A stretch of DNA of 17,624 nt from CAZTXD01 sp964617995 (GTDB taxonomy: Bacteria > Actinomycetota > Acidimicrobiia > Spongiisociales > ZC4RG35). Made by a program: the position numbers and the translations under genes. Position 1 is the stretch's first letter. The number at the start of each line of letters is the position of its first letter. Shown piece after piece: positions 7,182 to 14,306 of the stretch. The DNA lies in the NCBI GenBank assembly GCA_964617995.1, contig CAZTXD010000069.1:1-17624 (forward strand), given 5' to 3'. The notes under the pieces were generated by a model that saw only the letters and a program-made list of their open reading frames with translations, ran no database searches and had not been told where the DNA came from.

Positions 7182-7271
7182 GCTCTCTCCGCTGGTCAGG
7201 ATGAGCGTGCAACCACCATCCTCACCGACCGGTGCATGCACACTCGTGGCGGCGTGGCGGCGGCGATCGGC

Positions 7272-8501
7272 TCAGCGCACCGGCACTATCTGGAGGACCT
7301 GACCCTCGAAGTTGGCGATGTACAGCTCGCCGTCCGGACCCAACCCGAAGGCGTTGACCTGGCCCGCTCCGTTCAGGTCCTCGGACCAGTCCTGCTCCTC
7401 GGTGACGGAGCCGTCGGCGTAACGGAAGCTGCGCACCCAGCCCTCACACCAGTCCCCGTAGAAGTAGTGGCCCACCAGCTCGGGAATGGCCCCGCCCCGG
7501 TACACGTGGCCGCCGGTTATCGAGCAGCCCTCGTCGTGACCGTATTCCAGCACCGGTCCGACGAACTCGTCGAGGTCGCAGTCGGGATCCAGGAAGCAGT
7601 GGTTCCCCTCGGTCGATGGCCATCCCATGTTGGCGCCGCCCTCGTCGAGGGAGAGGACGTTCACCTCTTCCCAGTCCTCCTGACCCACGTCCGCTATGTA
7701 GACCAGGTTCTCCTCGAAGTCGATGCTGAAACGCCAGGGATTGCGGAGACCGTACACCCACACCTCGGGAGCCCCGCCACCATCCACGAACGGGTTGTCG
7801 GCAGGGATCCCGTACGGGCGACCCGAGTCGACGTCGAGGCGCACGATGGTCCCGAAGACCGTGGAGGGGTCCTGGCCCTGACCCCGGGCGTCGGCCCCGT
7901 CGCCCAGCGAGACGTAGAGATAGCCCTCGGGCCCGAACATGAGATGTCCGCCGTAGTGGCGGATGTCGACCGAATCGGGGGGCTGGGGGTGAGAGAACAG
8001 CTCGATCTCGGAGTCGGGATCAGGGATGCCTCCCTCGATCGTGAACTCCGACAGGGTGCGCCGGCCCTCGGTTCCCGTGTAGTACACGAACAGTCTCGTC
8101 TCGTCGGTGGGATGGAACGTCAGACCCAGGAGTCCTTGCTCTATGCCGTTCGACTGGACCCGGTCCGCCAGATTGAGGTAGGAGGTCTCGACCAGGTTCC
8201 CGTCCTCGATCACCCGGATGCGGCCAATCCGCTCGGCCACGAACAGTCGGTCGTCCCCTGGAGCGGAGGCGACCACCGTGGGCTGACCCAGGTCCTCGGC
8301 GATCGTCTCCAGGGCCAGACCCTCTAGCGGCGCGGGTGGTTCGGTCGTGGGTGCGGTCGTGGTCGTGGCGGCGCCGGCCAAAGTCGTCCCCGTGGTATCC
8401 GCTGCGTCTCCCGTCGGGGACGGATCGGCGTTTGATCCGTCGCAGGCGACCACGAACAGCATCAGGGCCACGACGAGGCGCGACATCCCCGGAGCCGTCA
8501 C
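7272..8501 (-). CDS. PQQ-dependent sugar dehydrogenase-like beta-propeller lipoprotein
   Basis: This 409-aa protein belongs to the glucose/sorbosone dehydrogenase (GSDH) propeller family, whose members oxidise sugars with PQQ outside the cytoplasm. A signal peptide ends in the lipobox VVAC (Cys20), so it should be a surface lipoprotein. A Thr/Ala/Pro-rich linker runs to about residue 58, then the propeller begins. Family motifs include GLLGLTFHP (about 123-131) and HYGGHLMFGPEGYLYVSLGDG with the candidate catalytic His182. WVYGLRNPWRFS, DVGQEDWEEVN and SITGGHVYRG follow. Four cysteines in the C-terminal half could form disulfides. GTG 8501 overlaps the upstream DUF4870-like stop by 4 nt. An ATG at 8486 would give a shorter signal peptide and is possible. 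Family members include enzymes with little sugar activity, so the substrate is open. Confidence 0.85.
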   Translation of the reverse strand: MTAPGMSRLVVALMLFVVACDGSNADPSPTGDAADTTGTTLAGAATTTTAPTTEPPAPLEGLALETIAEDLGQPTVVASAPGDDRLFVAERIGRIRVIEDGNLVETSYLNLADRVQSNGIEQGLLGLTFHPTDETRLFVYYTGTEGRRTLSEFTIEGGIPDPDSEIELFSHPQPPDSVDIRHYGGHLMFGPEGYLYVSLGDGADARGQGQDPSTVFGTIVRLDVDSGRPYGIPADNPFVDGGGAPEVWVYGLRNPWRFSIDFEENLVYIADVGQEDWEEVNVLSLDEGGANMGWPSTEGNHCFLDPDCDLDEFVGPVLEYGHDEGCSITGGHVYRGGAIPELVGHYFYGDWCEGWVRSFRYADGSVTEEQDWSEDLNGAGQVNAFGLGPDGELYIANFEGQVLQIVPVR

Positions 8502-8881
8502 GCCTTGATCAGCTCGAGGCTCAGCGGGTACGTGTACAGCTCTCCCCGGGAGGCCGCCACCGACGCCAGGATGGCGAAGATCACCTCGGCCACGACAAGA
8601 ACCACGAGGAACATGAGGATGAGAACGGCCAGCAGCACCATCACGATGGTGACCGCAGCGACGACGGCGACGACCGACCCCACCACGAAGTAGATGATCA
8701 GTGACAGCTGGAAGTTGAGCGCCGCTCGGGCGTGGGGTGCCACCACCGGGTCCTCACGTCGGATCAGCCACACCACGAGCGGACCCACGAAGGACGGAAT
8801 CCCTATGAACTGGATCAGAGCCGAGGCGTGGGCGAGCACCCGCCAGGTCTGCTGGTCGGAGGTCGGTTCGGGGCTGGTCAT
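8498..8881 (-). CDS. DUF4870-like membrane protein
   Basis: This 127-aa integral membrane protein has the DUF4870 layout. WRVLAHASALIQFIGIP is followed by a first hydrophobic segment, the charged loop WLIRREDPVVAPHARAALNFQLS with the family-type H-x3-ALNFQ motif, and two long hydrophobic stretches (about residues 60-82 and 84-108). The biochemical role of the family is unknown. It overlaps the following lipoprotein gene by 4 nt (GTGA), so the two are probably made together. It is divergent from glcD across 71 bp. ATG 8881 has no Shine-Dalgarno sequence but has a TAGCAT box 8 nt upstream. Confidence 0.82.
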   Translation of the reverse strand: MTSPEPTSDQQTWRVLAHASALIQFIGIPSFVGPLVVWLIRREDPVVAPHARAALNFQLSLIIYFVVGSVVAVVAAVTIVMVLLAVLILMFLVVLVVAEVIFAILASVAASRGELYTYPLSLELIKA

Positions 8882-8889
8882 CGGCGGAC

Positions 8890-8895
8890 ATGCTA
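8890..8895 (-). promoter_or_regulatory. Candidate -10 box of the DUF4870/lipoprotein pair
   Basis: TAGCAT on the minus strand lies 8 nt before ATG 8881. The -35 region is not recognisable. It lies back to back with the glcD promoter within 71 bp. Confidence 0.45.
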
Positions 8896-8939
8896 GGGCA
8901 GTGAGCCGTTCTCCGATCCCGGTGTCGTGCCCGTCGTCT

Positions 8940-8945
8940 TATGAT
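8940..8945 (+). promoter_or_regulatory. Candidate -10 box of glcDEF
   Basis: TATGAT, a close match to the -10 consensus, lies 7 nt before ATG 8953. The alternative ATG at 8941 lies inside this box, so the box argues for a leaderless start at 8953. No clear -35 box is seen. Confidence 0.55.
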
Positions 8946-8952
8946 CCCAAGC

Positions 8953-10377
8953 ATGGGCTTGATCGCCGATCTGGAAACCCTGCTCGGAAGCGAAAGGGTC
9001 ACAGCCGACCGTTTCGCCCTCCATCTCTACTCCAAGGACGCCGGGGCAGCCCGGGGGAGCGCCACCGTTGTTGCCTTCCCACGCTCGACCGAGGAGGTCG
9101 TTGGGGTGGTCGGAATCGCCGCCCGGCATGGAGTTCCGATCGTCGCCCGGGGCGCCGGCACGGGCCTCGCCGCCGGGGCCGTTCCCAGCGAAGGGGGAGT
9201 GGTCGTATCCACCAAGCTCATGGACAGCATCGATGAGGTCAGCTCCGAAGACCGCACCGCCTGGGTCGGTCCAGGCGCGATCAACCTCGACCTGTCGGCC
9301 GCCACCGCCCCGCTGGGACTCCATTTCGCTCCCGATCCCTCCTCGCAGGCGGTGTGCACCATAGGCGGCAACGTGGCCAACAACTCCGGTGGTCCCCACT
9401 GCCTCGCCGAGGGGACCACCGTAGCCCACGTACTGGCCGTCGAGGTGGTGCTCGGCGACGGACAGGTGCTGACCCTGGGCGCGGCGGCTCCCGACCCCAT
9501 CGGCCTCGACCTGCGGGGGGTGATGGTCGGCTCCGAGGGAACCCTGGGGCTGGTGACGAGGGTGTTGGTGAGGCTCACGCCGAACCCTCCCGACGTCAGG
9601 ACCCTGCTGCTGGCGTTCGACACGGTCGAAGACGCCGCGGCCACGGTGTCGGGTGTCATCGCAGCCGGAGTGGTCCCGGCGGCGCTGGAGATGATGGACC
9701 AGAGAATGGCAGTCGCCGTGGAGAACTGGCTCCATGCCGGCCTCCCCGTCGACGCCGCCGCCCTCCTCCTCGCCGAGGTGGTGGGGGAGCCGGCGGCGGT
9801 CGAAGCCGAGGCCGAGGTGATACGACGGGTCGCCAACGGGTGCCGGGCCCGGAGCATCCAGACGGCCGCCGACGAGGAGGAGCGAGCCCTGCTGTGGAAG
9901 GGGCGGAAGTCGGCGTTCGGGGCCGTCGCCCAGGCCGCTCCCGACTATTACCTCCACGACACGGTGGTTCCCCGCACCCGGCTCGTGGAGACGATGTCGG
10001 CCGTCTATGAGATAGCGGAACGTCACGACCTGGTGATGATGAACGTCTTCCACGCCGGCGACGGGAACCTCCACCCCCTCATCGCCTACGACACCGATGA
10101 TCCCGACGAGGTGCAGAGGGTCCATGCCGCGGCCGAGGAGATGGTGGCGCTGTGTGTCCGCAATGGGGGCGTGCTGTCGGGTGAGCACGGCATCGGCCTG
10201 GAGAAACGGGACCTGATGCCGATGATGTTCACCACCGAGGACCTGGATGCGCAGGCCCGTCTCAAAGAGTGCTTCGATCCCGACGATCTCTTCAATCCGG
10301 CCAAGGTGCTGCCGGCGGGGTCGCGCTGCTTCGATCTGGGGGGCGGCCGGCCAGTCCCGGAGGGAGCCTGGGTTTGA
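8953..10377 (+). CDS. glcD: Glycolate oxidase FAD-linked subunit GlcD
   Basis: This 474-aa protein is the flavoprotein subunit that oxidises glycolate to glyoxylate or acts on a related 2-hydroxy acid such as D-lactate. The N-terminal FAD-binding domain shows PRSTEEVVGVV at about residues 43-53 and RGAGTGLAAGA at 66-76. IGGNVANNSGG and the VMVGSEGTLGLVT motif follow. The C-terminal FAD-oxidase domain carries NVFHAGDGNLHP at 364-375 and GEHGIG at 410-415, whose histidines form the active site and metal site in this family. The chain ends in FDPDDLFNPAKVLP, as expected. I start it at ATG 8953, 7 nt after a TATGAT box, rather than at ATG 8941. Its stop overlaps the TTG start of glcE, and the glcE-glcF order confirms the identity over free-standing D-lactate dehydrogenases. 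Confidence 0.93.
   Translation: MGLIADLETLLGSERVTADRFALHLYSKDAGAARGSATVVAFPRSTEEVVGVVGIAARHGVPIVARGAGTGLAAGAVPSEGGVVVSTKLMDSIDEVSSEDRTAWVGPGAINLDLSAATAPLGLHFAPDPSSQAVCTIGGNVANNSGGPHCLAEGTTVAHVLAVEVVLGDGQVLTLGAAAPDPIGLDLRGVMVGSEGTLGLVTRVLVRLTPNPPDVRTLLLAFDTVEDAAATVSGVIAAGVVPAALEMMDQRMAVAVENWLHAGLPVDAAALLLAEVVGEPAAVEAEAEVIRRVANGCRARSIQTAADEEERALLWKGRKSAFGAVAQAAPDYYLHDTVVPRTRLVETMSAVYEIAERHDLVMMNVFHAGDGNLHPLIAYDTDDPDEVQRVHAAAEEMVALCVRNGGVLSGEHGIGLEKRDLMPMMFTTEDLDAQARLKECFDPDDLFNPAKVLPAGSRCFDLGGGRPVPEGAWV
10359..10366 (+). promoter_or_regulatory. Strong ribosome binding site of glcE
   Basis: GGAGGGAG sits 7 nt before the TTG at 10374, within the last codons of glcD. It is the best Shine-Dalgarno sequence in the window and justifies the rare TTG start, which also overlaps the glcD stop by 4 nt (TTGA). 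Confidence 0.7.
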
Positions 10378-11429
10378 GCGGCGACGACGCTCACACCTCC
10401 ACCGTCCGGGCGGCAAAACCCGTCTCCGTGGAGGAGCTGGCCGATCTGCTCCGCACGGCCACGGAGGAACGTACACCGGTATCGGTCTGGGGCGGCGGTA
10501 GCCACCGCGACATCGGCTACCAGCCCTCCACCGACTCGGTGGTGTCGGTGTCGGCCCTGGCCGGCATAGTCGACTGGGAACCAGACGACCTCACCGTCGT
10601 GGTGGGAGCCGGTACCCGGGTGGCCGACCTCGAGGCGGAGCTGGCGGCCCGGGGTCAGTCGGCGGTGCTGGCCGAGCAACCCGGATCCGCAACAGTCGGA
10701 GGGGCGGTCGCCACCGCCACGTCCGGGTATCGCCGTCTACGGTACGGGCCCACCCGAGACCGGGTTCTGGAGGTGTCGGCGGTCACGGGAGACGGGCGGG
10801 TAGTCAAGGGTGGCGGGCGGGTGGTCAAGAACGTGACTGGCTACGACCTGCCCCGGCTGTACACGGGTTCGTTCGCGGCTCTCGGTGTCATCACCTCGGT
10901 GTGCTTGAAGCTGTGGCCGCTCACCGAGGCGAAGGCGACGGTGAAGCTGGCGGAGCTCCCGCCGCCGGAAGCCGTCCATCGTCCGCTCGCCCTCATCCAG
11001 ACCGAACAAGACGTGTTGGTGCTGCTGGCAGGCACGGCGGCCGAGGTGGAGGACCTGACGCGCCGCCTCGGAGGCGAGTCGGCGCCGGGGCTCGCCTATC
11101 CCGATGTCCTGGAGGGGCCGGTGGTGTGGTCGTTGCGGGTTCGCCCCGGCCTCTTGGCCGCGGCGTTGAGCCACCTGCCGCAGGATGTGAGGTTCATCGC
11201 CCAGCACGGAGTGGGCGAGGTCAGCTTCGAGGTGGACGAGGCGTTCGAGGTGGATGACCTGCGCACGTGGGCGGAAGCGGAGGGAGGCATCGTCGTGCGT
11301 CTCCGGGGCCACACCCGGGCCGATCCGTGGGGGACGCCTCCCGCCGGTCTGGATCTGCAGCGGCGGGTCGTGGCTGCCTTCGATCCGGCTCGTGTCCTGG
11401 AGCCGGGCCGGCTCCCGGGGGGCATCTGA
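10374..11429 (+). CDS. glcE: Glycolate oxidase FAD-binding subunit GlcE
   Basis: This 351-aa second flavin-binding subunit of the GlcDEF complex has the FAD_binding_4 fold without the oxidase C-terminal domain of GlcD. Motifs are VSVWGGGSHRDIG at about residues 36-48, LTVVVGAGTRVADLE at 73-87, and EQPGSATVGGAVATATSG at 101-118. The GlcE hallmark RYGPTRDRVLEVSAVTGDG spans 123-141 and is followed by KNVTGYDLPRLYTGSFAALG (152-171). The C-terminus ends in FDPARVLEPGRLPGG, as in the family. The start is TTG 10374, set by the 4-nt overlap with the glcD stop and the strong RBS. The stop shares one base with the glcF ATG (TGATG). All three subunits should therefore be translated from one message. Confidence 0.92.
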   Translation: MSGDDAHTSTVRAAKPVSVEELADLLRTATEERTPVSVWGGGSHRDIGYQPSTDSVVSVSALAGIVDWEPDDLTVVVGAGTRVADLEAELAARGQSAVLAEQPGSATVGGAVATATSGYRRLRYGPTRDRVLEVSAVTGDGRVVKGGGRVVKNVTGYDLPRLYTGSFAALGVITSVCLKLWPLTEAKATVKLAELPPPEAVHRPLALIQTEQDVLVLLAGTAAEVEDLTRRLGGESAPGLAYPDVLEGPVVWSLRVRPGLLAAALSHLPQDVRFIAQHGVGEVSFEVDEAFEVDDLRTWAEAEGGIVVRLRGHTRADPWGTPPAGLDLQRRVVAAFDPARVLEPGRLPGGI

Positions 11430-12667
11430 TGGGCTGGGTGACGGATCTTCATCCCACGTCCAGCGAACTGGCGGCGTGTGTCCAGTGCGGGCTGTGCCTC
11501 CCCCATTGCCCCACCTATCGCCTGACGGGACTCGACACCGCCTCTCCCCGGGGGCGCCTCATGGCGATGAGCGCGGTGGCGTCGGGAGAGCTCGAGGTGG
11601 ATGCGAGCTTCGCCGACATCATGGGGTTCTGTCTCCAGTGCCGGGCATGCGAGGTCGTCTGTCCCGGACTGGTGCCGTTCGGCCGGGCCATGGAGGGGGC
11701 ACGGGCGGAGGTGTCGGTGCAGCTGCCCGACCGGACACGACGCCTGCGCCATTTCCTGCTGGGACGGGTCCTGCCCAATCGGACGTTGATGCGACTGCTC
11801 ACCGTCGGGATACGCCTGCTCCGCTCGTTCCATCTGACCCGTCTGCTGCCTCGCAAGCTGGCCCGACCGCTGAATGGCCTGAGGGACCTGCGCAGGAGCG
11901 ACGGGACGCGGGGGACCATCACGGGTCCGGGCGACCGGGGAACCGCCGCCGTGCTGGCCGGATGCGTCATGGAGCCGTGGTTCACCGGGGTCCAGCTGTC
12001 GACCGTCGATCTGCTCACGAGGGCGGGGTATCGAGTGGTCGTGCCCGACAAACAGACCTGCTGCGGGGCCCTCGCGGCCCACGACGGGGCTGCCCCCGCC
12101 GCCCGCATGCTCGCCGAGCGGAACGTGTCTGCCCTGGCTGGAGTCGACCTGGTGGTCGTGACGGCGGCCGGATGCTCGGCCCACATGTCCGAATACGGCA
12201 ACTGGGCGCCGGGAGGTGACGAGCTGGCGGGCCGGTCCCGGGACGTGACGATGGTGGTTGCAGATCTCATTGCGGAAGGATCCCTGCCCCGCCTCGAATC
12301 CGGCCGGGGCCGCGTTGCGGTGCAGGACCCGTGCCACCTGCGACATGCTCAACGGGAGACTGCCGCGCCCCGCACGGTGCTGTCCGCCGCCGGGTTCGAG
12401 ATCGTGGATGTCGACCCCTCGGGGATGTGCTGTGGAGCCGCCGGGATCTACTCGCTGGTGCATCCCGATGCCTCCTCCGAACTGGGGCGCCGCAAGGCCG
12501 GCGAGGTGGAAGCGACTGGGACCACCCTGGTGGCCTCTGCGAATCCCGGCTGCGAGATGCAACTTCGTCAGCACCTGGCCGACTTCTACCGGGTGGCCCA
12601 TCCCGTGGAGCTCTACCTGGAGGCGCTGCGGGAGGAAGCCCACTCCCCCAGGTCGGTCACCGTCTGA
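11429..12667 (+). CDS. glcF: Glycolate oxidase iron-sulfur subunit GlcF
   Basis: This 412-aa protein passes electrons from the flavin subunits to the respiratory chain. Two [4Fe-4S] motifs are complete: CVQCGLCLPHCP (C17, C20, C23, C27) and CLQCRACEVVCP (C68, C71, C74, C78). Two CCG domains follow, with C211-C212-G213 and C334-C335-G336, plus further cysteines in AAGCSAH, DPCHLRH and NPGCEMQL that complete the CCG pattern. A hydrophobic and basic stretch at about residues 105-150 may contact the membrane. The length and domain order match GlcF. ATG 11429 overlaps the glcE stop by one base. A polytopic membrane protein gene follows after 50 bp. Confidence 0.93.
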   Translation: MGWVTDLHPTSSELAACVQCGLCLPHCPTYRLTGLDTASPRGRLMAMSAVASGELEVDASFADIMGFCLQCRACEVVCPGLVPFGRAMEGARAEVSVQLPDRTRRLRHFLLGRVLPNRTLMRLLTVGIRLLRSFHLTRLLPRKLARPLNGLRDLRRSDGTRGTITGPGDRGTAAVLAGCVMEPWFTGVQLSTVDLLTRAGYRVVVPDKQTCCGALAAHDGAAPAARMLAERNVSALAGVDLVVVTAAGCSAHMSEYGNWAPGGDELAGRSRDVTMVVADLIAEGSLPRLESGRGRVAVQDPCHLRHAQRETAAPRTVLSAAGFEIVDVDPSGMCCGAAGIYSLVHPDASSELGRRKAGEVEATGTTLVASANPGCEMQLRQHLADFYRVAHPVELYLEALREEAHSPRSVTV

Positions 12668-12701
12668 CCGACGGAGACTCACCTGACCTGACCGTGCCTT
12701 C

Positions 12702-12707
12702 TAAGGT
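12702..12707 (+). promoter_or_regulatory. Candidate -10 box before the membrane protein gene
   Basis: TAAGGT lies 7 nt before an in-frame TTG (12715) and 10 nt before ATG 12718. If active, the gene can be expressed apart from glcDEF. No -35 match is visible at 17 nt, so the gene could instead be read through from the glc operon. Confidence 0.35.
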
Positions 12708-12717
12708 GTCAGCCTTG

Positions 12718-13299
12718 ATGACGTCCCCTCCAGAAGTCGCGCCTAGCAACGCACGTCAGATCCTGGCGCTGGCGCTCGGCGCATTCGGAACGATGCTGGA
12801 TGTGGGCCTCGTCGTCTTCGGGAGCGCCCTGCTGGGCCTGGCCTTCGCAGTGCTCCTGGACGGGTTCGAACTGGTCAGCATCGGACTCGATCTGTCCACA
12901 GGGGCCATGCTGGGATCGGGCCTGGTAATCGGCATCGTCGGGGGATTCGCCATCGGGGTGGCCGCCGAGGGGCCGCTGGGAAGAGGGAGGCGCCTCGCCG
13001 GATTCGACGAAGGGCAGGTTCTGATTGCCCGGGTTGTGGCCGCGGTCGTGGTGGGGGCTCTCTTCTTGATGGTTCGCAACGTCATCGACGGCTTCCTGGT
13101 GGAGTTGCCGGCACCGTTCTTCGTGGGGGCCGAGGCCATGAGGGCAGTCGGGGTGGGGGGTCTCACCGCGGTGCCGTTGCTGGCGGTTCCTCTCGCCTGG
13201 TCGGCCCGTTCCGGTTACCTGGGGATGGCCGTGGCCGCCGACGGTGACATCCCCCTCATCTACTTCATCTGGGCCGTCACCACCATGATCCTGATCTGA
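12718..13299 (+). CDS. Polytopic membrane protein of unknown function
   Basis: I do not recognise a family. The 193-aa product has four to five hydrophobic segments, at about residues 14-48 (one long or two short), 61-83, 102-120, 143-163 and 178-193. The last runs to the C-terminus. A short positively charged loop (GRGRRLAGFDEGQ, about 88-100) joins the second and third. The N-terminus is polar (MTSPPEVAPSNAR). There are no cysteines, and I see no transporter signature. It follows glcF by 50 bp on the same strand, so a link to glycolate metabolism is possible but not shown. The start is ATG 12718; TTG 12715 is directly in front and in frame. A GC-rich hairpin begins 13 nt after the stop. Confidence 0.75.
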   Translation: MTSPPEVAPSNARQILALALGAFGTMLDVGLVVFGSALLGLAFAVLLDGFELVSIGLDLSTGAMLGSGLVIGIVGGFAIGVAAEGPLGRGRRLAGFDEGQVLIARVVAAVVVGALFLMVRNVIDGFLVELPAPFFVGAEAMRAVGVGGLTAVPLLAVPLAWSARSGYLGMAVAADGDIPLIYFIWAVTTMILI

Positions 13300-13312
13300 C
13301 TGTGTTGATCGG

Positions 13313-13332
13313 GTGGGGGGTACTCCCCCCAC
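13313..13332. terminator. GC hairpin between convergent genes, possible bidirectional terminator
   Basis: GTGGGGGG (13313-13320), loop TACT, then CCCCCCAC (13325-13332) form a perfect 8-bp stem 13 nt after the stop of the plus-strand membrane gene. It lies between two convergent genes. There is no T-run on either side, so it would be a stem-only terminator of the type proposed for high-GC actinobacteria, or simply a stable hairpin. Confidence 0.45.
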
Positions 13333-13394
13333 ACCCCCCACGGCTGCGCACTGCGGGATCCGGGATCGTCGGGACCATCCGCCCTCTCCGGACG

Positions 13395-13436
13395 AACTGA
13401 CAACTGACAACCGATAACTGACAACCGAAAACCGAG
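13395..13436. repeat. Six-unit heptanucleotide tandem repeat
   Basis: Six consecutive 7-nt units follow the pattern AAC(T/C)GAN. Units 1, 2 and 4 are AACTGAC; units 3, 5 and 6 are AACCGAT, AACCGAA and AACCGAG. The array ends exactly next to the stop codon of the minus-strand GNAT gene (13437-13439). It is much richer in A than the GC-rich surroundings. It resembles the short tandemly repeated repetitive (STRR) heptamers described in cyanobacteria. Its origin here is unknown. Confidence 0.85.
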
Positions 13437-14306
13437 TCAAACGGCCTTCTCGTAAACCCGAGACTCGACCAGCTCGAACCCATTCTCCTGGAGCGCCTTC
13501 TCCAGCCAGTCCACCGCCGGTACCACCACATGCACGCCCGAGGCCTCCCTTTCCACGGCCAGGTCGACAGTGGCACGTAACAGGGAGGAGGCGTCGTCGG
13601 GGGTAGAGACCATCCATCGAACGGTGAGCTCGTCCGCCTCGTCATGTGCTACCACCCAGCCGGAGGGACAGAACCACGTGGAGGCGGTCGTGATGTCGTC
13701 GGGGGAGAGGCGCCGCCATGCCCAGCGGTCCACGGGGAACAGACCGTGAGCCGCCTTCGCCAGATCCCCCGTCGACCAGGCGATGAAGGCACCTTCGGCT
13801 TCGCCTCTCGGCGCCCGGTCGAGACGCTCATCGGCGGTCTTGCGCTTCCCGCCGTTGGTGACCGGAGCCATCTTCCCGGTCGATGTGTGACGCTGAGCGT
13901 TGAGGACCCTGGCCACGGCCCGGTAGCCGAGTCCCTCCACCTGGCGGCAGGCAGGCTCGTTCCATGTCTCGATCTGAAGGCGGGCGACCATACCTCCCCG
14001 CGAGGCGATCCAGCCCACGCACCAGTCGTTGAGCACCGAGGCGAGGCCTCGCCTGCGGTGGTCGGGATGGACCCGCGCCGCCGAGATCCATCCTTCCCTC
14101 GCCCCCAGCATGCGCACCCTCGCCAGCGCCACCGGGCGGTCGTCGTCATCACACGCCACCACCACTTTCGTGTCGGGGTCGTCCAGCCAATCCGTCATCG
14201 AGTCCGCGACGTAGTCTCCCCAGGCGAAGGTGGCGGTGGTGAAGGCTGCGACCGCCTCGACGTCCTTCTTCTGGGCCGGTCGGACGTGGGGCGTCATCTG
14301 GCTCAC
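13437..14306 (-). CDS. GNAT family N-acetyltransferase, probably tandem
   Basis: This 289-aa protein probably acetylates an amine with acetyl-CoA. The N-terminal GNAT domain (about residues 5-135) shows ISAARVHPDHRRRGLASVLND at about 74-94, with the RRRGLA pyrophosphate-binding loop, and ends in ACRQVEGLGYRAVARV. A basic linker (about 142-165) follows. The C-terminal half resembles a second, degenerate GNAT fold: a helix LLRATVDLAVEREASG leads to LEKALQENGFELVESRVYEK, without a clear acetyl-CoA loop. The gene starts at GTG 14306, overlapping the argS stop by 4 nt (GTGA); ATG 14297 is an alternative. The overlap suggests co-expression with argS, but no functional link to tRNA charging is evident. 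The substrate is unknown. Confidence 0.82.
   Translation of the reverse strand: MSQMTPHVRPAQKKDVEAVAAFTTATFAWGDYVADSMTDWLDDPDTKVVVACDDDDRPVALARVRMLGAREGWISAARVHPDHRRRGLASVLNDWCVGWIASRGGMVARLQIETWNEPACRQVEGLGYRAVARVLNAQRHTSTGKMAPVTNGGKRKTADERLDRAPRGEAEGAFIAWSTGDLAKAAHGLFPVDRWAWRRLSPDDITTASTWFCPSGWVVAHDEADELTVRWMVSTPDDASSLLRATVDLAVEREASGVHVVVPAVDWLEKALQENGFELVESRVYEKAV

Noticed and set aside
5241..7241. Very long open frame on the minus strand opposite hyuB
   Set aside because: Its translation is low-complexity and His/Gly/Arg-rich with no family motif, while the plus strand encodes an intact HyuB. Long antisense frames are common in GC-rich genes.
7182..7271. Terminator between the convergent hyuB and lipoprotein genes
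   Set aside because: I found only a 10-bp palindrome GTGCATGCAC (7232-7241) and a 6-bp stem with a 13-nt loop (7199-7223), neither followed by a T-run. This is too weak to call.
8893..10476. Long minus-strand open frame opposite glcD
   Set aside because: It lacks any recognisable domain and mirrors the codon bias of the well-supported glcD gene.
11096..12682. Long minus-strand open frame opposite glcE and glcF
   Set aside because: It crosses two real genes with intact Fe-S and FAD motifs on the other strand, and its translation is compositionally biased without motifs.
13395..13436. CRISPR-like array
   Set aside because: The unit is 7 nt with no spacers, and no cas gene is present. It is a simple tandem repeat.
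12709..13617. Minus-strand open frame across the membrane gene, hairpin and heptamer repeat
   Set aside because: It translates the repeat into a VVS/LSVVS-type low-complexity string and runs opposite a hydrophobic protein with clear membrane segments.
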